A stretch of DNA of 64,000 nt from Plantago elongata. Taxonomy: Eukaryota > Streptophyta > Magnoliopsida > Lamiales > Plantaginaceae. Below are positions 12,415-24,861 of the stretch, piece after piece. Within the stretch, counting starts at the first letter, position 1. Every line of letters starts with the position of its first letter. The stretch spans positions 53,806 to 117,805 of the forward strand of contig JAYMSP010000023.1 of NCBI GenBank assembly GCA_036897095.1. The letters are read 5' to 3'. The position numbers and the translations under genes were made by a program. Below the pieces are notes generated by a model. It was not told the DNA's origin. It saw only the letters and a program-made list of their open reading frames with translations, and searched no databases.

Positions 12415-12710
12415 TAGAATTTCATCTCACCTAAAAGCTCGAACTTATAGAGAGTTAGGTGTGAAATCTATTCATTTATATTAATACTTCAATACTCTCT
12501 CGCATTTGTGGTCAATTTCAACATCTTTGGAGAGACCATTCGAGTGCAAATTTAACTTGGGTGAAAATTATCTCTGTGGAGATTCGAACCCAAGTTGGAC
12601 GTGAGCCAAAGACATTAATACCATGGTAGATTACATCTCATCTAAAAACTTAAACTTGTAGAGATGTGTGAAATTAATCTATTCATTTTATATTAATACT
12701 TTAATAGTTC
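12415..12710. repeat. Pair of diverged about 80-bp direct repeats around a GATTCGAACCC block
   Basis: Blocks at about 12415-12495 and 12624-12710 share CATCTCA-CTAAAA-CT, ACTT-TAGAGA, TGTGAAAT and CTATTCATTT-TATTAATACTT in the same order, about 209 bases apart. The intervening segment includes GGAGATTCGAACCCAAGTTGG. This looks like repeat debris from a transposon; the family is not identified. Confidence 0.5.
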
Positions 12711-15104
12711 GAAAACATGTAGTTTATTTTATGTATAAATATTTGTTTGGAACTATTACCTAAAATGTCTTAATTATGATTGCAATATTGTATCCTAAAA
12801 AGGAAAATGATAAGATAATAATTGTAAGGCATGTTATTTGGAATAAGTGGTAATTACAGTTGAGGAATAATAATAGTAACTAGAATAGCCATGTATTGTT
12901 GAGGAATAACTTATGCTAGTATGATTTTGGCCCTTAATATTTCTCAAAGGGCAACATTTTCTTAGTATAACATAACATAACCTTTCAATTAAAGTGCATT
13001 GAAATAACCGTCGCCTCAAACTTGGATTCGTCAAGCAATGCAATTTACAAAAAAAAAAAAGTATTTTGGGAATATGATTGAAATACATGCACATATATAA
13101 GAATGATAAACTAATTGATCAAATATACAATATGAAAAAATAATACTATAATGACAACTCACAAACAAGCGTTTTGTGAGTTAAATGTAGATGAAATTTT
13201 AGCAACTATATATATATCGTGACAGTTTATTTAAAGCATTGAATGTGAGATAGAATTTTTCGATCAAATCCAACGGAAGAGGAGTCTTAATGATGCAGTA
13301 CGTGGCCAGGAAGAATTCTTTATCAAAGTTTCGTTAAGATCTAAAGAAATACTGAAAATTGACAGATTTAAGAAAACCTCATTTTTTATAAATTAATCAA
13401 AATTTGAAGAATAACAATGTTTAACGGTGCTTAAATACTAAAGAAATAACTTAGAAAGCAAGATAACCTAACACTACTTAAATTCTACTACATATACTAC
13501 TTATTAAAAATTGTAAAAAGACCCCAAAATTATAAAATTACGATTTAAACCCTCTAGATGATCTCAAAACACCGTTTCCACTAAGAAAACATTCCGCGTT
13601 TGTCGAAATCAGACACCTTTTCGATAATTTCTAATTTTCAACTGTCATATTAAAACATCTTTAATTTTTACCGCATCACTTTAGCTGGCTAAATAAAAAG
13701 ATGTTGAACAATGAAACTACCCATAGCGGTTGGTGCAACTTGTACATCAAAGTGACGAGGCCATTGGTATCTTTAATTTCCAAAATGGGGTGATTTTGTA
13801 TACAATTTGAAGTCCTTATTTAGCTTTATATGCTAATTTTTTTATGTGATTTATATGCTAATCTTTATAATAATGATAATTAATGCAATTTGCGTCCATA
13901 TGTGAGTCGTCTGTCATTAGCTTCGACAAAAAGAATAATTAAGATTTGTAGTTAGACACGCAACTAAATCAATCAAGCATGCACGTTTGGTGCAAATTGC
14001 TACCTACAACTTTGCATCACGACCCTTCAAACTTTGCACATATTCCAGATAGATACTCCTAAACTTTTAGGATATATGTGTCATCTGCCCCTAGCCCGAA
14101 TTCGACGCTAGTTTTGTGCGACCCTAGTGAGAGGAGAGTGTTTCAATCATCTAGGGCCAAAATCACAAGCGATTGCTTAATGGTATTACCTTTAATGGAC
14201 ATGTCGTTTTTTAAAATGACTATGCATATCTAAACATTTAACTTTAACACGAAATACACTTTAAAATATCTAAAGAAGTAAAGAACTATGCATGTGGATT
14301 TTTAGGTTTGATTTGGATGTGATCGAGAAGCTTAAATATCATTTTTTGTTTAGGTATAGTATTAGTTACGGGTCAACTATTTCACACGCACAAAATAATA
14401 TTTTTGAGTATAGGTTAAAATTCAATGAGTTAAACGAAATCGCTATTTTCGCAATAAATACTAATGCCATGTCAAGTTTGATGCTGAGTGTACTCCACCT
14501 TATACAAGTCATGAATTGATAAATGAGTTCGATTCTCCATACTCTATAGTGGATGCATTTTCATTCCCTTTTACCAATGATTTGTGTGTAATATCTGATA
14601 CCATGTCGACTATCTAAAAAGGATAGAATATATAGATGCACAAATCGCATAAGGTGATTAATACGAACATGGCCACATAATCAGACACATATTAGTGTGG
14701 TGTTTTAATCAATAGAAAAGATGTAAATTAGGACATAGATTAGATTCCATAAATCACTTGGGAGTACTTAGAATCAATTACTAGGGAGAACTTGAACATT
14801 TAGCCATCGGTTCAAGTTTAAAGGCAAAAGAATAATTCATCTTAACTCTTAAGTGCCTAAACTTCCTTATCAATGCCACATCTTCACATGATGATAGGCT
14901 ATTGGTTGCATGGGATCTTCTTCAATGGAATTTCCAGAGTTTCTGGGAGAACAATTTCATTAAAGACTCAACTTTAAGGAGTTTAATTAAGTATTGATTG
15001 AATGAACAAACGAACGAATTAAAAGACTAATAATGAATGTATGCAAATCTAGGTTTTGAATATTTCTATTCTATGTAGTCGTGAGCTAAACCCTTGAACA
15101 TTGA

Positions 15105-15185
15105 AGCGAAACTCAGTTGGTAAGACACTTCATTTCCAACCATTAAGTTGGGGGTTCGATTCACTTTTGTCGTTTAAAAAGAAAA
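15105..15185 (+). mobile_element. tRNA-derived SINE-like copy
   Basis: An A-box-like AACTCAGTTGGTAAGACACT is followed 35-40 bases later by the B-box GGGGGTTCGATTCAC and then by an A-rich tail. This is the head structure of a plant tRNA-derived SINE. It is too diverged, and lacks the acceptor stem, to be a functional tRNA. Confidence 0.65.
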
Positions 15186-18100
15186 GAAGATAAAACCTCG
15201 TTGAAGTGTGAATTGTATACAAACCACACATGATATCATCAATTAACACTCTTCGATTTTATCTTGGAGTATTGGTTATTCCCCTCATGGCGGATTCGTG
15301 TGCAACTCATTACTCCGGTTATTCACTTCACGGCGGATCCGAGACGTCATTGATCATGATTGGGCCCAAAATTAGTGGATCTGTTACGGGCTAAAGGGCC
15401 TTCATTAGAAGCAGGCTCAGCCTGTAGAAATTCGGCCAAGTCCATTTGAGTACTTGCGTGTTTTGTGCGACACACTTTCTTCAGAAAGAGGATTAATCAC
15501 TAACATGTATTAGTAGAAAAATTATAAATTGTTTAGATAGGGATTGAAATGGACCAATAAATATTACAATTATAGCAAGAGATATTATAGATTTTTATTA
15601 ATAACATCGGTATTATATATACGCATAAAATCTAACATAAAAAGTTAAATTATAAAACATTATTGATAGTATGTAAAATATATACTTATACTTAAAAACA
15701 TTGTTCGATTCTCACTAAAGGATATCTATTTTAATACTTTGTGTGTTATATCAATTCATCCAAAATATTTAAGTGATTTAACAAAATTATTAAAAAAAAG
15801 TATAATAACAATCACATTCTAGTTTCATTCCAACATCCATACCATGTTTCACACAAACACGACACGTGTATCACATTATATTTCAACAATTATTAAAATT
15901 TTCGTTGAGACAACATAAACTACCAACATAATTACTTTCTAAATCTTTCTTGTATAATACCTAAGTCATGTATAACATATGCATGAAATCACCAGCATCA
16001 CATATAGATCGATTGAACTTTTGCTTATATCATCAAGATACATTGAAAGCTTTGCATGTGCAAATGATTGATGAAACATGAAGTCATTTAGTTCACAAAT
16101 GATTTGTTCATTTTTCTCCTTATGGAAGCATTCACAATGGGCCCAAATGACTTGAGCATTTCACACTTGGGCTTTTCTTCTTATGTGAAGCCCATTGGAA
16201 AAAGAATGAATATACAGTGGATCTTGACAGCTTAGCTAACCAAAAGTTAATCTTGTTTTGCCCTAATCCATGATCCCCTTTGATTTCATATGAAAAGTTA
16301 TGCTATGTATGAGATGTATTTGTGTTGATGATTCAATGTACTTTGATTCACCAAATATTTAGATCTCGCTTTATTACACTTATGGTCTTAGCTCATATAT
16401 TGGCGTCGCTTCGTTATTTGTAGAGGTAAAGGTATTAACAAATAAAACTAGTTGAGGTAAGCGAAACCTGCCTAGTAGTTTACGCGGTACACCTTTATTA
16501 GTTGTATGCAACCAATAAGTTTAAGATAATTGAATAACATCATGCATCTATATTTGCTCTTGATCATCTAGAAACGTTGGTGATGTAGCTTTGTACATTT
16601 GTTATTAATTCAGCTCTCCTAAAACATAGATGGAAATTTCGGTATTTTGAAATCGAAACCAAAAATTTTGAACTCTTGAAGATGGCCAAAATGTTGAGAA
16701 CTGCAATAAAGTATCAATGATTGTGACAAATGATTCGAGGGAATATGATAAAGGGATTTAGCCTAATCTTGTAATTATAATGCGATTGAATGTAACTTTT
16801 TAGTACCAAACTAAAGTGTTCCATAGCACTGTTCATCTGCACTTTTGGCCCTTTTCTTTTCCGTTCTAGGATTGTGTAACACGAACGAGTACATATATAC
16901 AAATAATATGTACACATAAATATAACCTAGAACTTATAGTTCAGACTCATTCAATTCAAGCAATGATTTTACTTATGTCTCAAAGTAAAACTTGCTTGAT
17001 CGAAATGAGTCGAGCTAGTCGAGCTTTACTACATACACATATAACTCGCTTTCCTAATCAGCCAAACTGATAATTAAGCCGCATTATACTATATTGTTCG
17101 GGATTGCAAGTAATAAATTCGTACTATAGTTGTATAGGATAATAGAGCTATATATGATCATTAAATGAAGGCTAATCTTCGATCACGAGGTAGAATCTTG
17201 TTTGCCAATTCTCGGAACGCTAAATCCAAACTTTGTCAGCTTGGAGTATGCTCTACGGCGTCTAATTACATTACACATGACTAATTAATCTAGTATTATC
17301 ATTTTTCACAACTAAACATATAATAATAGTAGTAGTATTAATTATATTATGACAATATAATACGTACTTGCTGCAGTAATCTTTTTAATCGAAGTTTCCA
17401 ACAAATCTTACTCGTGTCTTCTATTTTGTTGATTAAACTTGAGCAAGAGATAGCCAGATTTCTCATAGGTTTTCGTGTTTGCCTTATTTCTAAAGACAAA
17501 CCTTCTGCTTTTAAGTAGTGGTAATTTGAAACATTAATAAAATGGTTGAAGAGAACGAAGACTTAGAGGATATTCAAGTTACGAACTGAGTTTGTTAGTG
17601 TAATTTTGTAGTCGTCTTTTTCATTATATGTATATTTTCATTCCATTGTAAATTTTATATAAGTTGAATATTCATCACCGTATAATTGAGTATTTAAAAT
17701 TTATAATTACTAACCCAACTAAATATATATGCTTATCATATTGCAGTTTAAAATATTCTCAAATTAAAAGAAGCACTTTTATATACAATACCAACATTCT
17801 GGTGTGGGTTAGTTTAAACCATTTGTTGGTAGGCTAGTTAGGCATAAAATTGTAACTTTTTTCCAAATGAAAACAGGACTTATGAGGATATTAGAACATT
17901 AAATAGTGATATTACTTTTTGACTAACCAAAGAGCCAATATAGAAAAATACAAAAGAGAAGGTTTAAATGTTATCTTAAGCACAGTAACTGCGGGGAACA
18001 TGGGGCAGCATAAATCAACAAAAGTTGGGTAAGATTTTTCGTATCAATAATTCATATCATAATTGCATATTTTGTTCATATGTATGTGATAATAATAATG

Positions 18101-19019
18101 CATAAACATCAATTAATTCAAGATTAATCTAGAGTAAATGTATGAATCATGAAAATTGATTACAGATAACGTTATTAATTATAGGAAAAAGCAGATTATA
18201 TACTACTAGGCGACTATTGTCTTTGAAGTAGTTAGAGAAATGTTACATCCAAGTCAGTGTCATTAAATTGCTTGCAAGTTCTAAAACAGAACTACTGACC
18301 ATCAATAATTACAAGGAGTACAGATTAAGTAACACTGTTAAAAAGATTCTGTGTGTTTCAGGTCTTATAATGATTATGCATGATTAGGGTTCTAAATATG
18401 ATATTCGCTAATTAGCTATTCCGTAAAGAGAAAATTTCACTTACTAAAAGAGATCTGCATCGACGACTAATGGTTTTAAGTATATATGTAAAATTTTGAA
18501 CAATATTTGTTCGGTTTGCAAATTTTTTGAAGAATATTATACGTGTACTTTGATGCGAAAAATATAGGTGCAGACGGGATACCGGTGGGACATTTGATTA
18601 TTGTTAGAAATTTAGCTGAAATTGGACTAAACAAAAGAGAAGTAGAGAAAAATAGACATAGATCGATCATGTCACGATCCAATTAGGAAATGACTGTGGT
18701 CTTCTAGGGAGAAAGAATAGGATCTGAATTTTAGTTGTTGTCTGATCACAACCATTTTATAGCAGTGACAAATTGCAAAATCCAAATAAAAAATTACTAA
18801 ACATTAGAATTATAATAAAGATTTGTCCTTGGTTTTGTAATATCGGCGTAGAATCGGCCTCGTTTATCTCATCGAGTTTATAACATCCCTAAACCTTAGC
18901 CGCATGACACGCTGGCCCAAACATATTTTCTCTTCATTTTTCTTTTCGGCACTCTGTTTTTCCAAAATTACTTTTCCAACCATCTATGACCTAATTTTAT
19001 TTCGATAAAAGCTTTATTC

Positions 19020-19145
19020 ACCTCAATTAAAATTTATTAAATTGAACTGAACTGAACTGAAGTAAATTAAACTGAAGTTCAGTATAAATTATAACAAAGC
19101 ACAACTGAACTGAACTGAATTAATTTTTAGTTAAAAGGAATAAAG
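19020..19145. repeat. CTGAA-rich fold-back repeat copy
   Basis: GAACTGAACTGAACTGAAGT, then GTATAAATTATAAC, then CAACTGAACTGAACTGAAT follow in the order seen in the other family members. The termini are degraded. Confidence 0.6.
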
Positions 19146-19464
19146 TCTAACTTCTTTTGTCCCTCTCCGTATGCCTATTCTCTTCTTTATTTCATTATCT
19201 CTATAGTAAACATAATTTTACAAGCGAATTCGAATAATCTCAATTAAAATTCTGTCTAAAACAATATAAATATAGTAAAATTGTCTTCACCTCGAATGTA
19301 ATTTCTTCAAAGTAATACTAGTGTACATTGAGCATGCAAAATCAATCTCACTATGAACAAGTCACGCACACACACATTCACTTTGTTCCTAGTGTTGCAA
19401 AAGTAGTTACCACTTTATTTAACTCACCTACTAACCCTCCACACATTGGAAACTCAAGATCTTC

Positions 19465-19471
19465 TATATAA
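19465..19471 (+). promoter_or_regulatory. TATA box of the DUF761-like gene
   Basis: TATATAA lies 53 bases before the ATG at 19524. It is downstream of the in-frame ATG at 19446, which therefore probably lies outside the transcript. This decides the start codon. Confidence 0.6.
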
Positions 19472-19523
19472 CCCCATTCCCCCAAAACACACATTTCATA
19501 CACCCCACCCACCCCACAAGAAA

Positions 19524-20063
19524 ATGGCTCTCATCAACTCTCTTCCCCTCAAGCCCTCCATGAAACCAACTTCTTCCTCTTCTAATCTCACTAACATGAA
19601 GCTCAAAAACATCCTCCAAACCTTTATTTTCTCACACATGTACCGCATTGCTAGGGCTCTAACAAAAGCCAAGTCCATTCTCATCCAACTCATCAAGGAC
19701 ACCAACTTTCTCCATCTTCTTGAACTCAAAAAGAGCAAGAAGAACAAGAAGCTCTTTTTCGGCTCGTTTCGACTCCATTACAACTGGTGCTCATCTCACG
19801 TCATGCCGGTCTCACACGTCTACTATGACTCGAGCTGGAATTCTACGATCAATCCCACTAGTTACGACGTTAATGCCCCGGAGTCAAGCGAGCTTACGGG
19901 GTACTTGCAATGGCTAGAGGAGAAAGGGAGTGATGAGGAGCTTTCTAGCAATGAGATTGACAAGCTTGCTGATTTGTTCATTGCCAATTGTCATGAGAAG
20001 TTTCGGTTGGAGAAAGTTGAGTCGTATAGAAGATACCAAGAAATGTTGGCTAGAAGTGCTTGA
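19524..20063 (+). CDS. DUF761 / cotton-fibre-like protein, intronless
   Basis: This single-exon frame encodes 179 residues. The N-terminal half is basic with a hydrophobic helical stretch (about 28-55, NILQTFIFSHMYRIARALTK). A Lys-rich patch (about 68-78) and a middle with aromatic residues follow. The C-terminal motif EIDKLADLFIANCHEKFRLE and then SYRRYQEMLARS is the DUF761 signature (D-x-A-x-x-F-I-x-x-x-H-x-x-x-x-x-E, then a Tyr-rich tail). The family is plant-specific and its biochemical role is unknown; members are linked to defence, cell-wall and fibre expression. The frame is open to an ATG at 19446, but a TATA box at 19465 argues for 19524. Its place between the MYB-CC and EML genes matches the order I recall around Arabidopsis At5g06790. 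Confidence 0.85.
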   Translation: MALINSLPLKPSMKPTSSSSNLTNMKLKNILQTFIFSHMYRIARALTKAKSILIQLIKDTNFLHLLELKKSKKNKKLFFGSFRLHYNWCSSHVMPVSHVYYDSSWNSTINPTSYDVNAPESSELTGYLQWLEEKGSDEELSSNEIDKLADLFIANCHEKFRLEKVESYRRYQEMLARSA

Positions 20064-20552
20064 AAGATATGATGGATCGATCAAATGAAGTGATGATCAA
20101 GATTGCTCTTTTTTTTCCTTTTTTTTTTAAATGTACTCTTTAATTTGAATTTTTGTGGAGTAGTTTATAGTACTAGTAGTAGTAACTTTAGTTTCCTTTC
20201 ACCTTGGATTCTGTGGGATGATGAAAATTAGTGGGATTTGTGCAAATTCTGGTGGTATTTGGATAAGAAAAAGTTTATATATCTTGGTGGAGAATTCGAA
20301 GATCTTGAATCTTTAGGGCCCAAATGTCAATAAACTAACTTGTACATAGCTTGCTTTTTCAGTTTGCGGTTTGGTTGGATACAATTTTTCAAGTAGTAAT
20401 TAATATTGACAACTCTCTATGAATTCAAGAATTAAGAATTTAGATGAATTGATAGTTTGATACCGTGATTTCACAAATTTTGCATTCAAATATAGTTGGA
20501 AACTTTATTGGAAGTCTACAATAAACATTTATATAATTTTAATAATGTATGC

Positions 20553-20632
20553 AGCTCAACTGACGCTTCTATCTTCAACTAATATGTCAGAAGTTCGAGT
20601 TACCGTTAATCGTTTTTAAAAAAATTAAAAGA
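20553..20632 (+). mobile_element. tRNA-derived SINE-like copy
   Basis: An A-box-like CAGCTCAACTGACGCTTC is followed by the B-box AGTTCGAGTTACC, then TTAATCGTTTTTAAAAAAA. It has the same organisation as the 15105 and 40088 copies. Confidence 0.55.
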
Positions 20633-21028
20633 AAAAACATTTATATAATTTCCATTCAATTAACTTCTAATTAAAAAATAATGGTCCCAATCTCCGTTGT
20701 AAGTAATGTATTATATAATATTTATATATAATTTTTACTCGAATGAACCCTAAATGGAATAGAATTCTATATATCAACATTATTATCTTCTTGATCTTTA
20801 GACATCGCTTCACTTTTTGGACAAGTCTCTGTTACGAAAAAATGAAACATGGGACAGAACTTTTTTTTATTCTATGATTCAACTTTGATAAAGACGCTAT
20901 GGTTCTATAATCCGTATTGCTACCATGCCTGTGAAACTTGATGCTCCATTTGAAAAATATATTCCCTTATCACACAGGCTATAACTTTTAATATTTCACT
21001 ATTTTGTGATTGGAATGTTTTAAATGTA

Positions 21029-21125
21029 AAAAAAAAAAAAAATTGAAACAACTAAAGGGTGACTCGAACTTTACGACTTATTAATTAAAGATGAAGTGTC
21101 TTGCCAATTGAGTTGTGCTTCGTTG
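21029..21125 (-). mobile_element. tRNA-derived SINE-like copy
   Basis: Read on the minus strand: CACAACTCAATTGGCAAGAC, then CACTTCATCTTTAATTAATA, then the B-box AGTTCGAGTCACCC and an A/T tail (14-A run on the plus strand at about 21029-21042). It is close to the 15105 copy. Confidence 0.65.
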
Positions 21126-21641
21126 TTAAATGCGATAATTTTATGGGAATCGCGGCGATAAAATGTGTATTATAAAAGATTTAACTCTTAATGAAATGAA
21201 TGTCATTCTAACTAAACCATCTTTTGTGATCACTTTTAAGAAGTATACGATGGAATGTTGTTATACTCTATTCGAGTCATTCATTGTTCAATTAATAATA
21301 TTTAGACTTAACCGATTATAATATAATATGAGATACTAACTTTAATCATACTACGTGCATTATTTTATTCGTATACTCTAGACTGCAAAACTTAAACTAG
21401 AGTAGACTCCTAAACTATTGGCGGACTTGGTCACTTGCATGTTAGCTAGGTGACTCAAATTACACACATTTTTGCTTGGAATATTTGGTGAAATTTAATA
21501 TATAGCTCTATCCTCACACGTTACTGCACTCTTAAGAACCGTCACTTTGTTACCAAGTCTTAGTCGTTTTTCATTTTCAGTCCCCAACTTGACGCCATTT
21601 GCCCCCACAAAGCAATGTCCTTAGTGCAAATTGTCACTAAA

Positions 21642-22310
21642 CATTTAAGATTGTTATCTTTATGTTCTTTAAGGCCTTGTAAGCAAGTATTATTGGATGG
21701 ATTTTGAAGACTAAGAGGATATCGTACGTGTATCATATGGCTACAAACTAGAATACCTTTCAAACACTTTATTTTTGAATTGACTAATAAATATGTTCGT
21801 ATATAGTAGTTTTTGTGAGGTATGAGATTTATGTCGAGAATTTAATTATACATAATCATTAATAATGTAAAAAATATATGGATATTTGTAAATGTATAAG
21901 TAGTTAAACACGCAATGAGATGATTGTATATAATTAAACATGTATTTATAATCATGTTTATCAAAAACAGCCGAAAAGTAATTAAATGTTTAGGACTGTT
22001 ATCTCTATGTTCTTTAAGGCCTTGTAAGCAAGTATTATTGGATGAATTTTGAGATAAGGGTTATGTACTACGTGTATCATATGGCTACAGACTAGAATAT
22101 TTTTCAACGCTTTATTTTAAATTGACTAATAAATATGTTCTTATATAACAGTTTTTTTTGAGGTATAAGATTTATGTCGAGAGTTTAATTATACGTAATC
22201 ATTATAATAATGTAAAAAATGTATGGATATTAGTAAATGTAAACCCACAATGAGATGATTGCATATAATTAAACATGTGTTTATGATCGTGTTTATCAAA
22301 ACTAATTGAA
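21642..22310. repeat. Tandem duplication, unit about 344 bp
   Basis: Copy 1 (about 21642-21985) and copy 2 (about 21986-22310) share long blocks such as CTTTAAGGCCTTGTAAGCAA, GTGTATCATATGGCTACA, TTGACTAATAAATATGTTC and CAATGAGATGATTG. They differ by scattered substitutions and small indels. No coding content is recognised. Confidence 0.85.
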
Positions 22311-23339
22311 AAAGTTGTTGTAGAACAACTAGTAGCTGGTTAGATAGTTTTTTATTTTAATCAATTAGTTTTTTTATCTAGTTTATTTGAAAAGATGCGC
22401 GTTCACGTAATGAATTATTTACTAAAAAATTTACGAAACTGAAAAATTAGTTGTGAAAAATTAGTTGAGAAGGTAGTGATAAATCTGGGATTATATAAGA
22501 GGAGTATCATTGGTCACCTTAACTTCCTTTTTTCAGAATCTTTTGGAGGCTTACTAATTGATTGTGAATTGCTTGTTATGGCAAAATCATAGTTTAATGA
22601 ATGCACTTGCAAAAAGTAAATAAATAATAACTCACTATATTTAATCATCGAAAGACAATTGGAAGGAATACTTATATATATGCATGCTCACGAAGTAGTT
22701 AAATTCCATAGATAAGCCGGAGAGAGTAGATAGAAATTTTCTATAGATAGGCAGTAGACTAGTATTTTAACTGATCTAGGTGTATAAATCCTTGGTTGTT
22801 TCTATAATTTTAATTTTCTGGCCTAACAATCAGTTATACTAACAAATCACCTAGTTAGTTTTTAATAAATTAATTATCGATAAATTATCAAATAAATTTG
22901 TTTTTCGAATGTAATTACACGTTCACTTTCATATATTTATTGCGGTCAAATGATATAATATACATATTCTCTAATAAGTAAACTAAGTTGAACCCAATAC
23001 TAAATAAAGTCAAATGTGATTTATGGAAGCATCTGATGCTGCAACATATTCTAAACCCTTTTCAAATAGTAGCATCATGATATATGCAAAATCTTTGCCC
23101 ATAAAAGGCAATATATTGTGCTTAAATGCTCCATAACCTTTATAAATCCATCCAGGATGGGTTAATTAATAAACTCTTCATATATATAGCCACTCTTCAT
23201 AAAGCCTAAATATATTGTACACATAGGCTATACCTTAATTTCATGACATGATTGATGAGACAATAGGTTAAGGACAACAACATTGTGCACGTTGAGGATT
23301 GCGCGTAGAGTCGTCTGATACCATTATTCAGACTCTTGC

Positions 23340-23437
23340 AATCTATATATACCATATATATATGGACTAATCTGGAATTTTTCCTAGTAATCTATATATA
23401 CCATATATATATGTACTAATCTGGAATTTTTCCTAGT
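23340..23437. repeat. Near-perfect 49-bp tandem duplication
   Basis: The units at 23340-23388 and 23389-23437 differ at one visible base. Each contains the near-palindrome CTATATATACCATATATATA. The small divergence indicates a recent event. Confidence 0.9.
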
Positions 23438-23454
23438 ACGAGACTGGAATCGAA

Positions 23455-23710
23455 ATTTGAGATTTTTTATTGGTGGTGAGGGTTATTGAACATTCCTCGA
23501 TGGTTGAGCATTTTTGGTGTGGTGATATGAAGTTGTGTAAACTTTATAGAGTGTATCCGGTTTAGACGTTTTGATTGATGTAATTTAGTACTTGTGATAT
23601 GGTTTGGACGTTTTCCTTTGTAATTCGTTATAATTATTTAGTTGAGAGCATTCCTTATACTCTTGACTCGTATTAATAAAAAAATTTAGCCGTTTCAGAA
23701 AAAAAAAATT
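23455..23710 (+). mobile_element. Retroposon-like segment with A-tail
   Basis: The segment contains ATGGTTTGGACG and ATTAATAAAAAAATTTAGCC and ends in an A-run at about 23699-23708. It matches the layout of the TSD-flanked copy at 7730-7970. The left boundary is uncertain. Confidence 0.55.
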
Positions 23711-23934
23711 ACATGAGGAATTTATGATCAACTGATATGTTATAACTCGGAAACATGACTTGAAATGCATAGACTTAAAATGCATAATGTATTGAGTAGT
23801 ACTCCATATAGATTGGTAATGGTAGGTGTAGTCTCAAGTATGAAGAAATGAGTGCTGCACACAAAAGATACAAAAGCAAATGAATGACTATATGATAATC
23901 TAATTGTTTGAATATTTAGTTACTAAGTGTTAAA

Positions 23935-24067
23935 ATTGGTATCTAGTAGTAAGTTAGAATTGATGTATTTGGTTTGGACGAAGTTTCCTTCTCCGTTGTA
24001 ATTGTTTCTCAAGAGTATTACTTGTAATTTTGGCTTATGATAATAAAATTTTAATTGCTAAAAAACA
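23935..24067 (+). mobile_element. Retroposon-like segment, short copy
   Basis: TTGGTTTGGACGAAG, then GGCTTATGATAATAAAATTT and a short A-rich end, repeat the 3' organisation of the 7730 and 23455 copies. The 5' part is truncated or unrecognised. Confidence 0.5.
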
Positions 24068-24636
24068 AAAGTGTTAAATTAGGTTTCCATGTAAAGAGAG
24101 TAGATGAATTGAAAGTGTGAACTTGGACAAAAGCCCAAGATTTTACCAGCCTTCAAACTAGAACCTAGGCCCATCCTGGGCAGAATATAGGCTTGGGCAT
24201 AGTGCCCAAGAGCCAGGTTTGGGCCTTTACAAACTCGACTCAATACCACTCGTTCCGTGACACGTAATGTAAATTTTACATTTGTAACTTAAAACTTTGT
24301 TTTAATTATAAAAATTCATTGTATGGTACAAAGTACAAACTAAATTACCATTATCCAATCAAACACAATATTACACGATCTTAAAACACAAACATAACAA
24401 ACCATGTACAAGAGATGAGGTGATTACAACATACACACCATTATGTTTAATTATAACTCCAAAGTCCAAACACACTAGCAAAGACAAGAATACATTGATC
24501 GATGATTGCTCTTATGATATAGGCAGAAGCATATACACCCATTATACATAACACATAGAGCTCCGAAGTTACTATACTCTCGCCTTTAAGGCTCTAACAT
24601 AGAACTTACCATGACCGAGTTACACTATAAGTACGT

Positions 24637-24861
24637 TCAATTATGGGTCGGATTCGGTTTGCTGGGAGGCTTCCTCCTTAGGCTCTGATCCACAGCTTTC
24701 TTGGGCTGGCTCTTGGCTGATCCGTCGAGAAATGTTGACGAAGAGGTTCCAGACAACAATTTTCTTGGCATGAGAACCATAGCTTCATCTTGGCAAAATA
24801 AACAAGAAATGATGAAAACTAGAGTCAAGATAGCAAGTAAGGATTTGTGCTTGATATTCAT
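24637..24861 (-). CDS. Small secreted peptide precursor, CLE-like
   Basis: A single exon encodes 74 residues. Residues 1 to about 27 form a signal peptide: basic start (MNIKHK), hydrophobic core (LLAILTLVFIISCLF), then polar. A variable Ser/Lys-rich middle follows. The extreme C-terminus reads RRKPPSKPNPTHN, ending exactly at the stop. The last twelve residues align with the CLE dodecapeptide pattern R-x-V-P-x-G-P-N-P-x-H-N at Arg1, Pro4, Ser5, Pro7, Asn8, Pro9, His11 and Asn12. Position 3 is Pro instead of Val and position 6 is Lys instead of the near-invariant Gly. CLE peptides are processed, hydroxylated ligands of leucine-rich-repeat receptor kinases. The precursor layout fits that family well; the Lys6 is unusual. 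It could instead belong to another short post-translationally modified peptide family. Signal peptide call is strong, CLE call moderate. Confidence 0.65.
   Translation of the reverse strand: MNIKHKSLLAILTLVFIISCLFCQDEAMVLMPRKLLSGTSSSTFLDGSAKSQPKKAVDQSLRRKPPSKPNPTHN

Larger units (their letters stand above)
9598..19464. other. Long gene-free AT-rich region
   Basis: I see no convincing gene across almost 10 kb. Identified contents are a possible transposon fragment with GGGCGGAGCCAGG at about 10042, a SINE-like copy (11442-11520, minus), an (AAAT)n microsatellite (about 11960-11982), a pair of direct repeats (12415-12710), a SINE-like copy (about 15105-15185, plus) and a CTGAA-type fold-back repeat (about 19020-19145). 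Open frames such as 9905-10264 (minus) and 14292-14519 (plus) have neither a recognisable domain nor gene-like composition. Confidence 0.6.
20064..24636. other. Gene-free spacer with tandem duplications
   Basis: The first 150-250 bases are the probable 3' UTR of the DUF761 gene. The rest holds SINE-like copies (20553-20632 plus; 21029-21125 minus), a 344-bp tandem duplication (21642-22310), a 49-bp tandem duplication (23340-23437) and two retroposon-like segments with A-tails (23455-23710 and 23935-24067). I see no supported coding gene. Confidence 0.6.

Noticed and set aside
15105-15185. tRNA gene
   Set aside because: A- and B-box-like motifs are present but no acceptor stem or anticodon arm can be formed; the dispersed copies show it is a SINE.
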